From Pseudoxanthomonas sp. Root630 (lineage in GTDB: Bacteria; Pseudomonadota; Gammaproteobacteria; Xanthomonadales; Xanthomonadaceae): a stretch of 64,000 nucleotides of DNA. Shown here in pieces: positions 51,457-59,029 of this stretch. Where the stretch lies: the NCBI RefSeq assembly GCF_001427585.1, contig NZ_LMGY01000005.1:1-64000 (forward strand), read 5' to 3'. Under the pieces are notes generated by a model, which saw only the letters and a program-made list of their open reading frames with translations, was not told the origin of the DNA and did not search any database. Within the stretch, counting starts at the first letter, position 1. Each line of letters starts with the position of its first letter. Both the position numbers and the translations under genes were made by a program.

Positions 51457-52547
51457 GCGTGCTCCGTTGCTGAAACTGCAGGAACGAGCTGCTCGGCGAG
51501 CAGTCCTTTGGCCACCGCATAGCCGCGGCCGGCAAGGAGATCAAACGTGGCCAACGAAAGCTTGGTGAGCGTGGTAGGGAAAGCCGACACGAATGCGCGC
51601 TCTTGATCAGTCCCTATCGCTGGACTGGCCAGGAACACGAGCGCTCCTCGCCCAGCGCCCTGCAGCAGATAGTGGACAAAGGTTCGCACACGCAGCGCAC
51701 GTGACTGATCAGACATGATGTCGGCCACGCGTTTAAGTCGGAATGGGCTGAAGGGTCCGTGGGCAAACCCCGGCGCCAGCGGCGCGCCTGCATCGGACAC
51801 CAGAATGAACTGGTCCGCGTGCTTAGGCTCGCCGCGCCCTGCGTCGAAGAAGGGCTCCAGGCCCAGGTTGTCGTAGACACCGCCGTCATACAGATGCAGG
51901 AAGCGATGGGCCGGGGTCGCCACCGTGGCCGAGCTCTCGGGAGCATCCCACTGCCGCTTTCGCCAGATATAGCGACGCGTGGATAGGCGCAGGGGGCCAA
52001 ATCCTCCTGGGAAGGCTGCGGATACGGCCATGGCATCGGCCAGGGTGAAATCCTCTGCCGAGGCATAGCCGCTCTTGTAGTCACCCAGGCTATCGCGCTT
52101 GAAGCGAAAGCGAGCCCCATTCTCCGCATTGGTCCCGTTGATCGACCAAACGGGGAATGCGGGTAGATCGCTCAGACGCGCCTGGATCTTCCATTCATGG
52201 CGCAAGGCTGCGGCCAGCGCATTGGCGCGAGATAGGACGTACTGCCAGTTGCGGGGTCGCAGGAGCTGGCGCACAGCGCCCCATTGCAGACTTCGCTTGC
52301 AGAGTTGCGCCCGTAGCGCGGGGTAGATCTGTCGAAGGTACTCGCCCGAGGAGGGCCATTGCAGCCCTGCGCTCTGGAGAATCAGGCCAGTGATCAAGCT
52401 GCCGCCAGACACGGTGGAAATGCGGGCCACTGACTCCAGCGCGCCCTGCTCGGCAAGATACTTCAGCACGCCCATATGGAAGACCATGGCCCGAATGCCC
52501 CCGCCAGAGAGCACCAGGCTGATCGGCTTGCCGAAAGGATCGTTCAT
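51453..52547 (-). CDS. Patatin-like phospholipase
   Basis: A 364-residue patatin: oxyanion loop SGGGIRAM (14-21), a helix with GVLKYLAEQG, nucleophile Ser47 in STVSGGS (the first Gly of GxSxG is Thr), and catalytic Asp221 in YDGGVYDNLG. Both dyad residues are present, so it should hydrolyse acyl chains of membrane phospholipids. Patatins of this kind (CapV) are effectors in type II CBASS. It overlaps the E2-E1-JAB stop by 4 nt and the next gene's start by 4 nt. Confidence 0.85.
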   Translation of the reverse strand: MNDPFGKPISLVLSGGGIRAMVFHMGVLKYLAEQGALESVARISTVSGGSLITGLILQSAGLQWPSSGEYLRQIYPALRAQLCKRSLQWGAVRQLLRPRNWQYVLSRANALAAALRHEWKIQARLSDLPAFPVWSINGTNAENGARFRFKRDSLGDYKSGYASAEDFTLADAMAVSAAFPGGFGPLRLSTRRYIWRKRQWDAPESSATVATPAHRFLHLYDGGVYDNLGLEPFFDAGRGEPKHADQFILVSDAGAPLAPGFAHGPFSPFRLKRVADIMSDQSRALRVRTFVHYLLQGAGRGALVFLASPAIGTDQERAFVSAFPTTLTKLSLATFDLLAGRGYAVAKGLLAEQLVPAVSATEHA

Positions 52548-54787
52548 AGGCGCTCGGCTCCGGTCAAGACGGAAAGATCGTGCTCACCGACGATTAGCTG
52601 GACGGCCGGCAGTCCTTCACTCCCCATCTGCAGTGTCAGATGGGCCAACTGGTAAAGATCATCGGAGCTGGGGTTGGCGGAGTGGCCGCGTGGATGGCTG
52701 TGCCACTCGCCAACGTAGCGAACCACCCCGGCGGTCCGGTGCGCGGCCTGCTCCACGACAGCCTTCAACCCTTCCAGTCCGCGTTCAAACGAATGCGGCG
52801 TGCTCTTGCTATCACCCGGAGCGGGTATGGCAGCTACCAACACCAAGGCCCCCACGTTGAAATCGTGGTAACCCAGCAGGATGCCCCCGGTCTCATTGGG
52901 CAGGGCGGTCTCGCGCTGGTGGCGAAGCTCCGCCTCCAGCCCTCTATCAAGATAGACGGTCAGACGCTCATCGACGGGTAGCGCCTTCTCGTGATGCGGC
53001 TCCAGCGTGTAGGCGACGAGATCCCCGGAGGATGTTCGCTGCCACACGCGCAGAGCGCCTTCCGGAGAGGTCAATAGGGTGGGCAGTTGCTCGGCCAAGA
53101 GCCCGGCATGGGCCATGACCCTTGCATAGGGCAGCACGGTGGACAGATCCCGGCAGCTGGCACCACTCCAGAACGCCCCCAAGTGTCCGTCCAGATGCGA
53201 CGCCCCCCATTCGCTTTGCAATATCGCGCGGTAGTACTGGGCTTCCAGTGTCCTGAGCCGGATATGGCGATCGGCATCCTCCAGCATGAGTACCGCCGCT
53301 TGGCCGCTGGGCGTAATGAACACGGAGGCGTGCCTCGGTGCTCGATCACGCATACTGGCCAGGCGTGGATAGTCCAGATCTGCGGACGCATCAAGCACGA
53401 GCTCGGCATCGCGCAGTGCGGTCTGGACTTCCTTGTCTTCTGAATCCAGCGCGTCGGCTGCAATTGCATGCAGGGGGTACGCGCCTCGCCATGCGGCCTC
53501 GTGCAACTCCTGCACGGCAAGCACCTTAAGTCTGCCAAGTTGGTGATTGAGGGCCATGTGGCGAGACAAGTTGTGGGGCTTTACGTGATCGCTATCGATC
53601 ACCGTCCACGTCCCCCAACCAGAACGCCCCAACAGATGCAGCAAAGCACTGCCAAGGGAGCCGGCTCCTACCAATGTGATCAGCGGACCGGGCTCATCCA
53701 AGCCCGCCTGCCATCGCGCACGCTGGGGATCGTTCTCTCGAAGGACCGCTACGGGCGTCACGCCCTGGCTTCGCCATCCTGCAGCGTCTTCGGTGGATTC
53801 CAGCAAACCCGCTGCGCTGAAGTACTTGCCTTCGTGCTTGAACAGCGCTCCGCAGGCCACGCCCACTGCAAAGGGATCGGCATCGATCAGAAAGGCGCGC
53901 CTTGTCAGCGTCTCGATATGCTCCGGCACATCGCGGTAGAGAGGGATGGTCACCATCACCACGGTCAGTGGGTGTTCCTTTCTTGCCGGCACACCCGCAG
54001 CGCCCACCATGGCTTGAAAACGCTCGCACATCGCTGGCAGCAGCGCTGCACCCCGATGCTCCAAGCTGTCGCTCAACTGTCCCAGGTTCGATGGTGAGAT
54101 CTCAACCGCCCCCGCTTGCACAGGGGTCAACGTTACCGAGATCAAGTTGACCGTACGGCTTGCCGGGTCCACCTGGTCGGCTGGGCGCAGCAGAAGCGTA
54201 TGACCCTGATCGGGGCGAGGAGGCTGGGATAGCAAGACGAACTCGGTTCCAAGAGCATACCGATCGATATCCCATGGCAAGACCAGTTCATCCCTGCCGG
54301 CGAAGAACAACTGATCCAACGGCTGATCAGCCAAATGGAGCTCGCCGCGGGCATTCTGGACAAACCACCACAGGATGCGCTCCAGGAACGCCTCCGGCGT
54401 CCAACTCCGCAATACAGCTCTCGGAGGCTCGAAATACAGGCACAAGTTGGCAGGCGTATCCGGCGCAGCACGATTCTGGTGCGCCAGGCGTGGGAAGTCC
54501 TTGCGCAGTGCCAACACCTGCGGCACCGCAGCGGCGCTGGTGGGCACGACCAGCGTCAGCCGTTCCCGAAACTGCAAGCCGTAGTCGTTATGGGGTGGAA
54601 CGCCGTCGCAGGTCACCTCCACGGTGATCAGTTCGTCGACCAGACCATCAATGGCCAGGCGTTCGACGCTAATGAGGCGGAACTCCCGATGACGTTCAAC
54701 GGCCACCAGCAGCGCACGCGCCCGTTCGCTGAGGCTGGACCTGTCCTCAACCGGTGTTCCGTCCAGCGCGTAGTACGCCTCAGTCAT
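52544..54787 (-). CDS. E2-E1-JAB fusion: ubiquitin-like conjugation and deconjugation enzyme
   Basis: A 747-residue protein; the ATG at 54787 overlaps the preceding stop by 8 nt (ATGACTGA). Residues ~1-180 form an E2-like domain with likely catalytic Cys116 (NLCLYFE), and ~181-360 a linker. The E1/ThiF adenylation domain starts at LVGAGSLGSALLHLL (372-386), with VIDSDHVKPHNLSRH and a candidate catalytic Cys545 in GASCRDLST. The C-terminal JAB/JAMM protease has Glu632 (NETGG), His696, His698 (EWHSHP), Ser707 and Asp710. This joins CBASS Cap2 (E2-E1) and Cap3 (JAB) in one chain. All catalytic residues appear intact. The substrate and any ubiquitin-like partner are unknown. Confidence 0.85.
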   Translation of the reverse strand: MTEAYYALDGTPVEDRSSLSERARALLVAVERHREFRLISVERLAIDGLVDELITVEVTCDGVPPHNDYGLQFRERLTLVVPTSAAAVPQVLALRKDFPRLAHQNRAAPDTPANLCLYFEPPRAVLRSWTPEAFLERILWWFVQNARGELHLADQPLDQLFFAGRDELVLPWDIDRYALGTEFVLLSQPPRPDQGHTLLLRPADQVDPASRTVNLISVTLTPVQAGAVEISPSNLGQLSDSLEHRGAALLPAMCERFQAMVGAAGVPARKEHPLTVVMVTIPLYRDVPEHIETLTRRAFLIDADPFAVGVACGALFKHEGKYFSAAGLLESTEDAAGWRSQGVTPVAVLRENDPQRARWQAGLDEPGPLITLVGAGSLGSALLHLLGRSGWGTWTVIDSDHVKPHNLSRHMALNHQLGRLKVLAVQELHEAAWRGAYPLHAIAADALDSEDKEVQTALRDAELVLDASADLDYPRLASMRDRAPRHASVFITPSGQAAVLMLEDADRHIRLRTLEAQYYRAILQSEWGASHLDGHLGAFWSGASCRDLSTVLPYARVMAHAGLLAEQLPTLLTSPEGALRVWQRTSSGDLVAYTLEPHHEKALPVDERLTVYLDRGLEAELRHQRETALPNETGGILLGYHDFNVGALVLVAAIPAPGDSKSTPHSFERGLEGLKAVVEQAAHRTAGVVRYVGEWHSHPRGHSANPSSDDLYQLAHLTLQMGSEGLPAVQLIVGEHDLSVLTGAERL

Positions 54788-55943
54788 GGGCACCGGCGCG
54801 AGGCGGACGTGAGGTGATGATCGCCGCAGATCCTGCAATGGTGGCGCGCACCAGACTCACGCCACCGGCCTCAACATCGAACACGATGGGTTGAGGGCGG
54901 TTGGCGTTGGGCTCTTCCATGGTGACCAGGAAGCGCCGCCCCCCGACCTCACCCAGGTAGCGTTCATAGGCTTTGCGTGCCTGGATATGGGGTGGTTGGA
55001 CTTGTGAGTACGCTTCCTTGTAGTCCTGCACGGGCTTACTGCAGCTGACGACGTAGGCATCGGCTTTGCCCATCAGTAGCAGGTCCTTCACCAGCGGTAC
55101 CGGCTCCGTTTCCCGGTCGCCCTTTTCGTCACTCAGCGCACGATAGCTGCAGTGGTGGGGCAGGTTGAACAGATCCCACTCCAAACGATCGTCATTGCCG
55201 TGATATCGCGTGATCGAGACGATATCTTCCAGGTCGCAGTACTCGGCATCGCCCACTTCCAGATAGTCGTAGGTGCGACTTCCGATCTGAAAGCGGACGT
55301 TGAACACCAGCGCTGCGCTGTTGCGGATGATGTCGCCGTCATCGCAGTGCTGGATGAAGGGAGAGTGGCAGAAGAACTCCACCTGATCGTGGGCAAGCGA
55401 GAAGCCGGGTACCAGGGTGCCGGCGTCAATGAAGAGATGGTCGCGCGCGGTGACCGCTTCGCCGCGGGCCTTGAGCTTTGGCTCTAGCCAGTCCATCAAC
55501 GCCTGCGGCCGAGAGAACACCAAGATGTCCTTGCCCTCAAGCAGGCGATGGCGTGCTTCCTGACGCAGCAGCACATACTCTTCGGATTGGTGATCCTTGT
55601 CGGCCTCCTCAAGCAACATGGCCGCCGGTACCCATAGTTGCTTGATCTTGATGCGGCCGTCGCCCTGATAACGGGCAGCATGCTGCAGTTCGAAGAAGTC
55701 GGTGCTGCCTTGGATGTGGTCGTTGTCAGCGTGAGTGAAGGCGACAACGTCGAAGTAGTCGCGATCGACTGCCTTCAGGTCTTTCTTCAACTCGCGCTTG
55801 AGATCAATTTCCGGAGTGTCGTCTTCTTCACTCTTGTCGCGGTGGCAAAAGTCGAAGAGCACGCGACGGCCACCGGCCAGGACGATCTGGGTGGTGTCCC
55901 CGTTGCCGACGGGATAGAAGATGACTTGATGCTTGGCTTGCAT
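54780..55943 (-). CDS. ComEC-like metallo-beta-lactamase-fold protein (MBL-1)
   Basis: A 387-residue protein, first in the operon; AGGAGG lies 5 nt before the ATG at 55943. The MBL domain opens with VIFYPVGNGDTTQIVL, has metal motif THADNDHIQG (His71, Asp73, Asp75, His76), a long charged insertion (~85-190), then DYLEVGDAEY near 235 and LPHHCSY near 266. The C-terminal ~50 residues end in a flexible Arg/Ala-rich tail, a possible target for conjugation by the E2-E1 module, though no C-terminal GG is present. It takes the position that a CD-NTase has in CBASS. Confidence 0.77.
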   Translation of the reverse strand: MQAKHQVIFYPVGNGDTTQIVLAGGRRVLFDFCHRDKSEEDDTPEIDLKRELKKDLKAVDRDYFDVVAFTHADNDHIQGSTDFFELQHAARYQGDGRIKIKQLWVPAAMLLEEADKDHQSEEYVLLRQEARHRLLEGKDILVFSRPQALMDWLEPKLKARGEAVTARDHLFIDAGTLVPGFSLAHDQVEFFCHSPFIQHCDDGDIIRNSAALVFNVRFQIGSRTYDYLEVGDAEYCDLEDIVSITRYHGNDDRLEWDLFNLPHHCSYRALSDEKGDRETEPVPLVKDLLLMGKADAYVVSCSKPVQDYKEAYSQVQPPHIQARKAYERYLGEVGGRRFLVTMEEPNANRPQPIVFDVEAGGVSLVRATIAGSAAIITSRPPRAGAHD

Positions 55944-56110
55944 GGAGGCCTCCTGCTTGTACCCACCGTGGGTGAGCAAACATGGCCCGGGGACGTCGCA
56001 GAGCGTGCGACGCTTCAGGACTCCCCGAGTGGGCCCTTCCTTGGGAAGCTTCAGTCAGGTTTGTGACGAGAAGCTCTAAATTCAAGTGATAGGCTGCACA
56101 AACGTAATGA

Positions 56111-57187
56111 CTATTTCAGCAGGTCTGCGGCGGGGTTGGCCGTCGCGCTGCCGCTCTGGAAATAGCCCATGACACTGGCCACGGCCCGGTGCTCGGTCAT
56201 GGCCATCAAGGCGGGCAGCGCAATGCCCTGGCGGGCGCCTTCGGTCACAAAGCCCGAGCGTAGGCTGTGGCCGCCGAAATCCCCCTCCAAGCCCGCCAGG
56301 CGCGCACGCCGCTGGATGATGGACGCCACGGCCTTGTCGCTGAGACCGGGCCCGATCCGCGGGCCCCAGAGGCGCCGAAAGATGGGCCCCTCGGTGATCG
56401 CCGCGGCCTGCAGCCACGCCGTGAGGGCCTGCGCGGCGGCACCCAACACGGGCTTGTCCGGCGTGGACCCGATCGACGGTCCGGCCTGCTGGGTCTTGCT
56501 GTGGCCCAGCCAGTACACATAGCCGCCCTCGGGCAACGCCCGCAGATCGGCCAGGTCGGCCGCCGCGATCTCGCTGCGCCGGCGCCCGCCGGAGGCGAAG
56601 CCGAAGCAGAGCAGGGCGCGATCGCGTAGCCCCTCGAGCGAGTCGTCACAGGTGGCCAGCAGCGCCTCGAGCCCGGGTCGCGCTAGCGCGGTCTTCTTGC
56701 GCGCTCGTACGCCTTGCTTGACCGCGGCCCGCCGGCTGCGCGCGAGCAGGTGGCGCACACCCGGTGCCTCGGCCGGATTGGGCGCCGCCTGACGCAACCG
56801 GTGGGCGGTGGACAGCACGGCGACGCGGTGGATGACGGTAGCCAGCGACCACGGCCCTGGGCGTTGTTTCAGGCCGCTGGATACCAGCACCTCATCCAGC
56901 GCAGCAGGCAGCTCCCACGCCGGGCCGCTCGCGGTGCGGCGGGGCAGGTGGTCGACGATGAACTGGATCACCGCCGCCTCCGGTACCGGCAGCGTCAACG
57001 CTTGGCCGTAGCGGCCCTGGAACCAGCCGGCCCAATAGCGCAGGGCGCTGGCATAGCTGCGGGTGGTGTTGGCCGACGCCGCGGCGGCGAGGATCTCGCG
57101 CACGGCGTGGGCGGCTTGTGCGGCCAAGCGGTCGGGTTGAAGCGGTGCGTGCCGTCGGACCAGCGGCGGACTATCGTTATGTTTCAT
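56111..57187 (-). CDS. Tyrosine recombinase/integrase
   Basis: A 358-residue phage-type integrase. The N-terminal SAM-like domain (NTTRSYASALRYWAGWFQGR) is followed by the catalytic domain: Arg in SGGRRRSEIAAADL (~200), Lys in GHSKTQQ, HSLRSGF (His and Arg of the triad), His in TEHRAVAS and the nucleophile Tyr in MGYFQSG. It should integrate or excise a mobile element. It lies 167 nt upstream of the E2-E1-JAB operon on the same strand and is divergent from kfrA; both share an AT-rich region. Confidence 0.85.
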   Translation of the reverse strand: MKHNDSPPLVRRHAPLQPDRLAAQAAHAVREILAAAASANTTRSYASALRYWAGWFQGRYGQALTLPVPEAAVIQFIVDHLPRRTASGPAWELPAALDEVLVSSGLKQRPGPWSLATVIHRVAVLSTAHRLRQAAPNPAEAPGVRHLLARSRRAAVKQGVRARKKTALARPGLEALLATCDDSLEGLRDRALLCFGFASGGRRRSEIAAADLADLRALPEGGYVYWLGHSKTQQAGPSIGSTPDKPVLGAAAQALTAWLQAAAITEGPIFRRLWGPRIGPGLSDKAVASIIQRRARLAGLEGDFGGHSLRSGFVTEGARQGIALPALMAMTEHRAVASVMGYFQSGSATANPAADLLK

Positions 57188-57222
57188 ATGTACTATGTAT
57201 GTAACACTATGTAATTATGTGA
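57185..57222. repeat. AT-rich cluster of TATGTA-type repeats
   Basis: At least four copies of TATGTA or TATGTG-like hexamers occur in 38 nt (near 57188, 57195, 57209 and 57217), at the integrase start and just before kfrA. The following ~25 nt are also AT-rich. The cluster suits a KfrA operator or the arm sites of the integrase. Confidence 0.45.
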
Positions 57223-57293
57223 TTAATTCCGGTAAATATAACTTATCGGATGTACAGCGCGACCAGCCCGTTTTTTGCAGGAGGAGACCTACG

Positions 57294-58232
57294 ATGGCCC
57301 GCGGCATCACCGAATCCGACGTGCATACCGCCGCCGATGAACTGGTCGCTGCCGGCGAACGGCCTACCGTTGATCGCATCCGCGCGCACCTGGGCACCGG
57401 CTCGCCCAACACAGTCACGCGTTGGTTGGAGACGTGGTGGCGGGGGCTGGCGCCGCGGTTGCATGCGCATAGCGCTCAGCAGGCGATACCGGAGTTGCCA
57501 GCACCGGTCAGTCGCCTGGCGCAGCAGCTCTGGGAGCAAGCGGTGGGCATTGCCCGAACTGACGCCGAACAGGCCATGGCGCAGGACCGGCTTCAGTTGG
57601 ATGCTCAGCGCCGCGACCTTGAAAGCCGGGAAGGGGAGCGGCAGGCGCAGCTACGCGACGCGGCAGACGCGGCAGACCAGGCGAGCCAAGCGCTGGCGGC
57701 CGCCCAGCAGCGTCTGGCTGACCTGCAGCGGGCGAGCGATCTGCAGCAGGAGCAGATCCGCGACCTGAGCGGGCAACGCGCAAACCTGGAGGCACGCAGT
57801 GCGCGTTTGGAGGCTGACCTCCACGCCGCTCAACAGCGCGCAACCCAGCGCGAGGAAAGTCTGATCGCCGAACGCGATACCCAAGCCCAGCACCTGCGGG
57901 CGCTGGAAGATCGGGCCCACAGCGAGATCGATCGCGCTCGCCAGGAAACGAAGGACGTGCGCAGCCAGCTGACAGCCCTGCAACGCACCAGCGAAGCCCT
58001 TCGTCATCAGCGGGACGACGCACAGGCCGCCACCGCTGCCGCGCAGCGCGAGGCCGGGGTGCAGCGCGGCCGGGCCGACACGCTCGAGCAGCAGTTGGCG
58101 GGGTTGGGCGAATTGCCTGCAGCTTTGCAAGCCACGCTGGCACAGCTGCAGCCGCCCAAACCGCGGCCACGCAAAGCGAGCCCACCGCCCAAGGCCCAAG
58201 TAGGTTCTCGGCGACGCAAAACCTCGTCTTAG
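57294..58232 (+). CDS. kfrA: KfrA-type DNA-binding coiled-coil protein
   Basis: A 312-residue protein; AGGAGGAG precedes the ATG at 57294. Residues ~1-110 are the KfrA N-terminal DNA-binding domain (VHTAADELVAAGERPTVDRI, then TGSPNTVTRWLETWW). Residues ~110-285 are a long Gln/Arg/Ala coiled coil (LADLQRASDLQQEQIRDLSG), and the C-terminus is a basic Pro/Lys-rich tail. Plasmid KfrA binds its own promoter and aids partition or nucleoid association. Here it accompanies a chromosomal integrase, a common pairing on xanthomonad and pseudomonad islands. Confidence 0.8.
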   Translation: MARGITESDVHTAADELVAAGERPTVDRIRAHLGTGSPNTVTRWLETWWRGLAPRLHAHSAQQAIPELPAPVSRLAQQLWEQAVGIARTDAEQAMAQDRLQLDAQRRDLESREGERQAQLRDAADAADQASQALAAAQQRLADLQRASDLQQEQIRDLSGQRANLEARSARLEADLHAAQQRATQREESLIAERDTQAQHLRALEDRAHSEIDRARQETKDVRSQLTALQRTSEALRHQRDDAQAATAAAQREAGVQRGRADTLEQQLAGLGELPAALQATLAQLQPPKPRPRKASPPPKAQVGSRRRKTSS

Positions 58233-58259
58233 CTCAGCTCGCCGACGGGAACAAACCCA

Positions 58260-58811
58260 ATGGTTGATCCGAAGACGCTGCGTGTGCGCGGGTATGGCGG
58301 CATGGAGAAGGAGTCGTTCGAGGCCTATCTAGAACGCTGGCCGGCTGCGCTGAGCAATTTTCCGGAGGACGTCATCCGCGAGTGGGTCTGGCGGCATTGG
58401 GATGACTTTGAACGCCTATGGGTCAGCCGCGGTATCGAACGCTTTGCATTTCAGCCACGCCAGTATGACAACCAGGCCATTCTGGACATTGGCCGCTTCG
58501 ACTCCTGGGACGATCTGGCTGCGCGCCAGCTGGACCCCAAAGAAGATCTGGACTTCTGGGTTGGGCGCTACATGACCGAACACGGCACATTCCCCACCCC
58601 GATCATCGTCGCCACCAATAGCGAAGGTCTCACCCATCCTCGGGGCATGCCGATGCCGGCGCGTCTGCTCATTGAAGGCCATAGGCGACTGGGCATGTTG
58701 CGTGGTCTGTTGACCCTCGGCGTCCCAGGCGTCCAAGCCATGCATTCCGTCTGGGAGCTCACACTACCGCGTGATTGCTTTGCACCGCCGCACAGTTCCG
58801 AGCACGGTTGA
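58260..58811 (+). CDS. Small ParB/sulfiredoxin-fold-like protein
   Basis: A 183-residue soluble protein. The C-terminal half contains FPTPIIVATNSEG and RLLIEGHRRLGMLRGLL, which look like the ParB-type pair of motifs (a strand naming residues followed by an E-G-H-R helix). The N-terminal half is Trp-rich (VIREWVWRHWDDFERLW). It follows kfrA by 27 nt and may be co-transcribed. Function might be element maintenance, or a nucleotide-binding enzyme; I am not sure. Confidence 0.5.
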   Translation: MVDPKTLRVRGYGGMEKESFEAYLERWPAALSNFPEDVIREWVWRHWDDFERLWVSRGIERFAFQPRQYDNQAILDIGRFDSWDDLAARQLDPKEDLDFWVGRYMTEHGTFPTPIIVATNSEGLTHPRGMPMPARLLIEGHRRLGMLRGLLTLGVPGVQAMHSVWELTLPRDCFAPPHSSEHG

Positions 58812-58833
58812 CGGCCAGGACTCCGCCGCACTG

Positions 58834-58861
58834 GTAAATGCACATACAGAAATGCATTTAC
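58834..58861. repeat. Perfect 9-bp inverted repeat after the kfrA/ParB-like pair
   Basis: GTAAATGCA (58834-58842) and TGCATTTAC (58853-58861) with a 10-nt spacer. The repeat shares AAATGCATTTAC with the palindrome region at 2808-2819. The geometry resembles a recombinase core site or an operator; it lies 168 nt before the secretion genes. Confidence 0.5.
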
Positions 58862-59029
58862 GCCTAAACAACCGATCGAGCTTGTTGACAAGGGAGCGCT
58901 CGGAAAATCAGGATACGTCCGAGAGCCGCGTGCCACTGACGGCGTAGGCATCTCGGGCTCCATTCGCTCTGGTAGCCATTCCGCCAGAGAGCGTAGGGAA
59001 CGCGCTGACAGTGATTTGGGGATCTACTG

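Noticed and set aside
48404-57187. CD-NTase or ubiquitin-like gene in the E2-E1-JAB operon
   Set aside because: I looked for a GS-x(n)-DxD nucleotidyltransferase motif and for a small beta-grasp protein ending in Gly-Gly on both strands; none was found.
2807-58861. A single 56-kb integrated element bounded by AAATGCATTTAC
   Set aside because: Only 12 bp are shared, the block contains genes that look chromosomal (pilins, efflux operon), and no longer direct repeat supports it.
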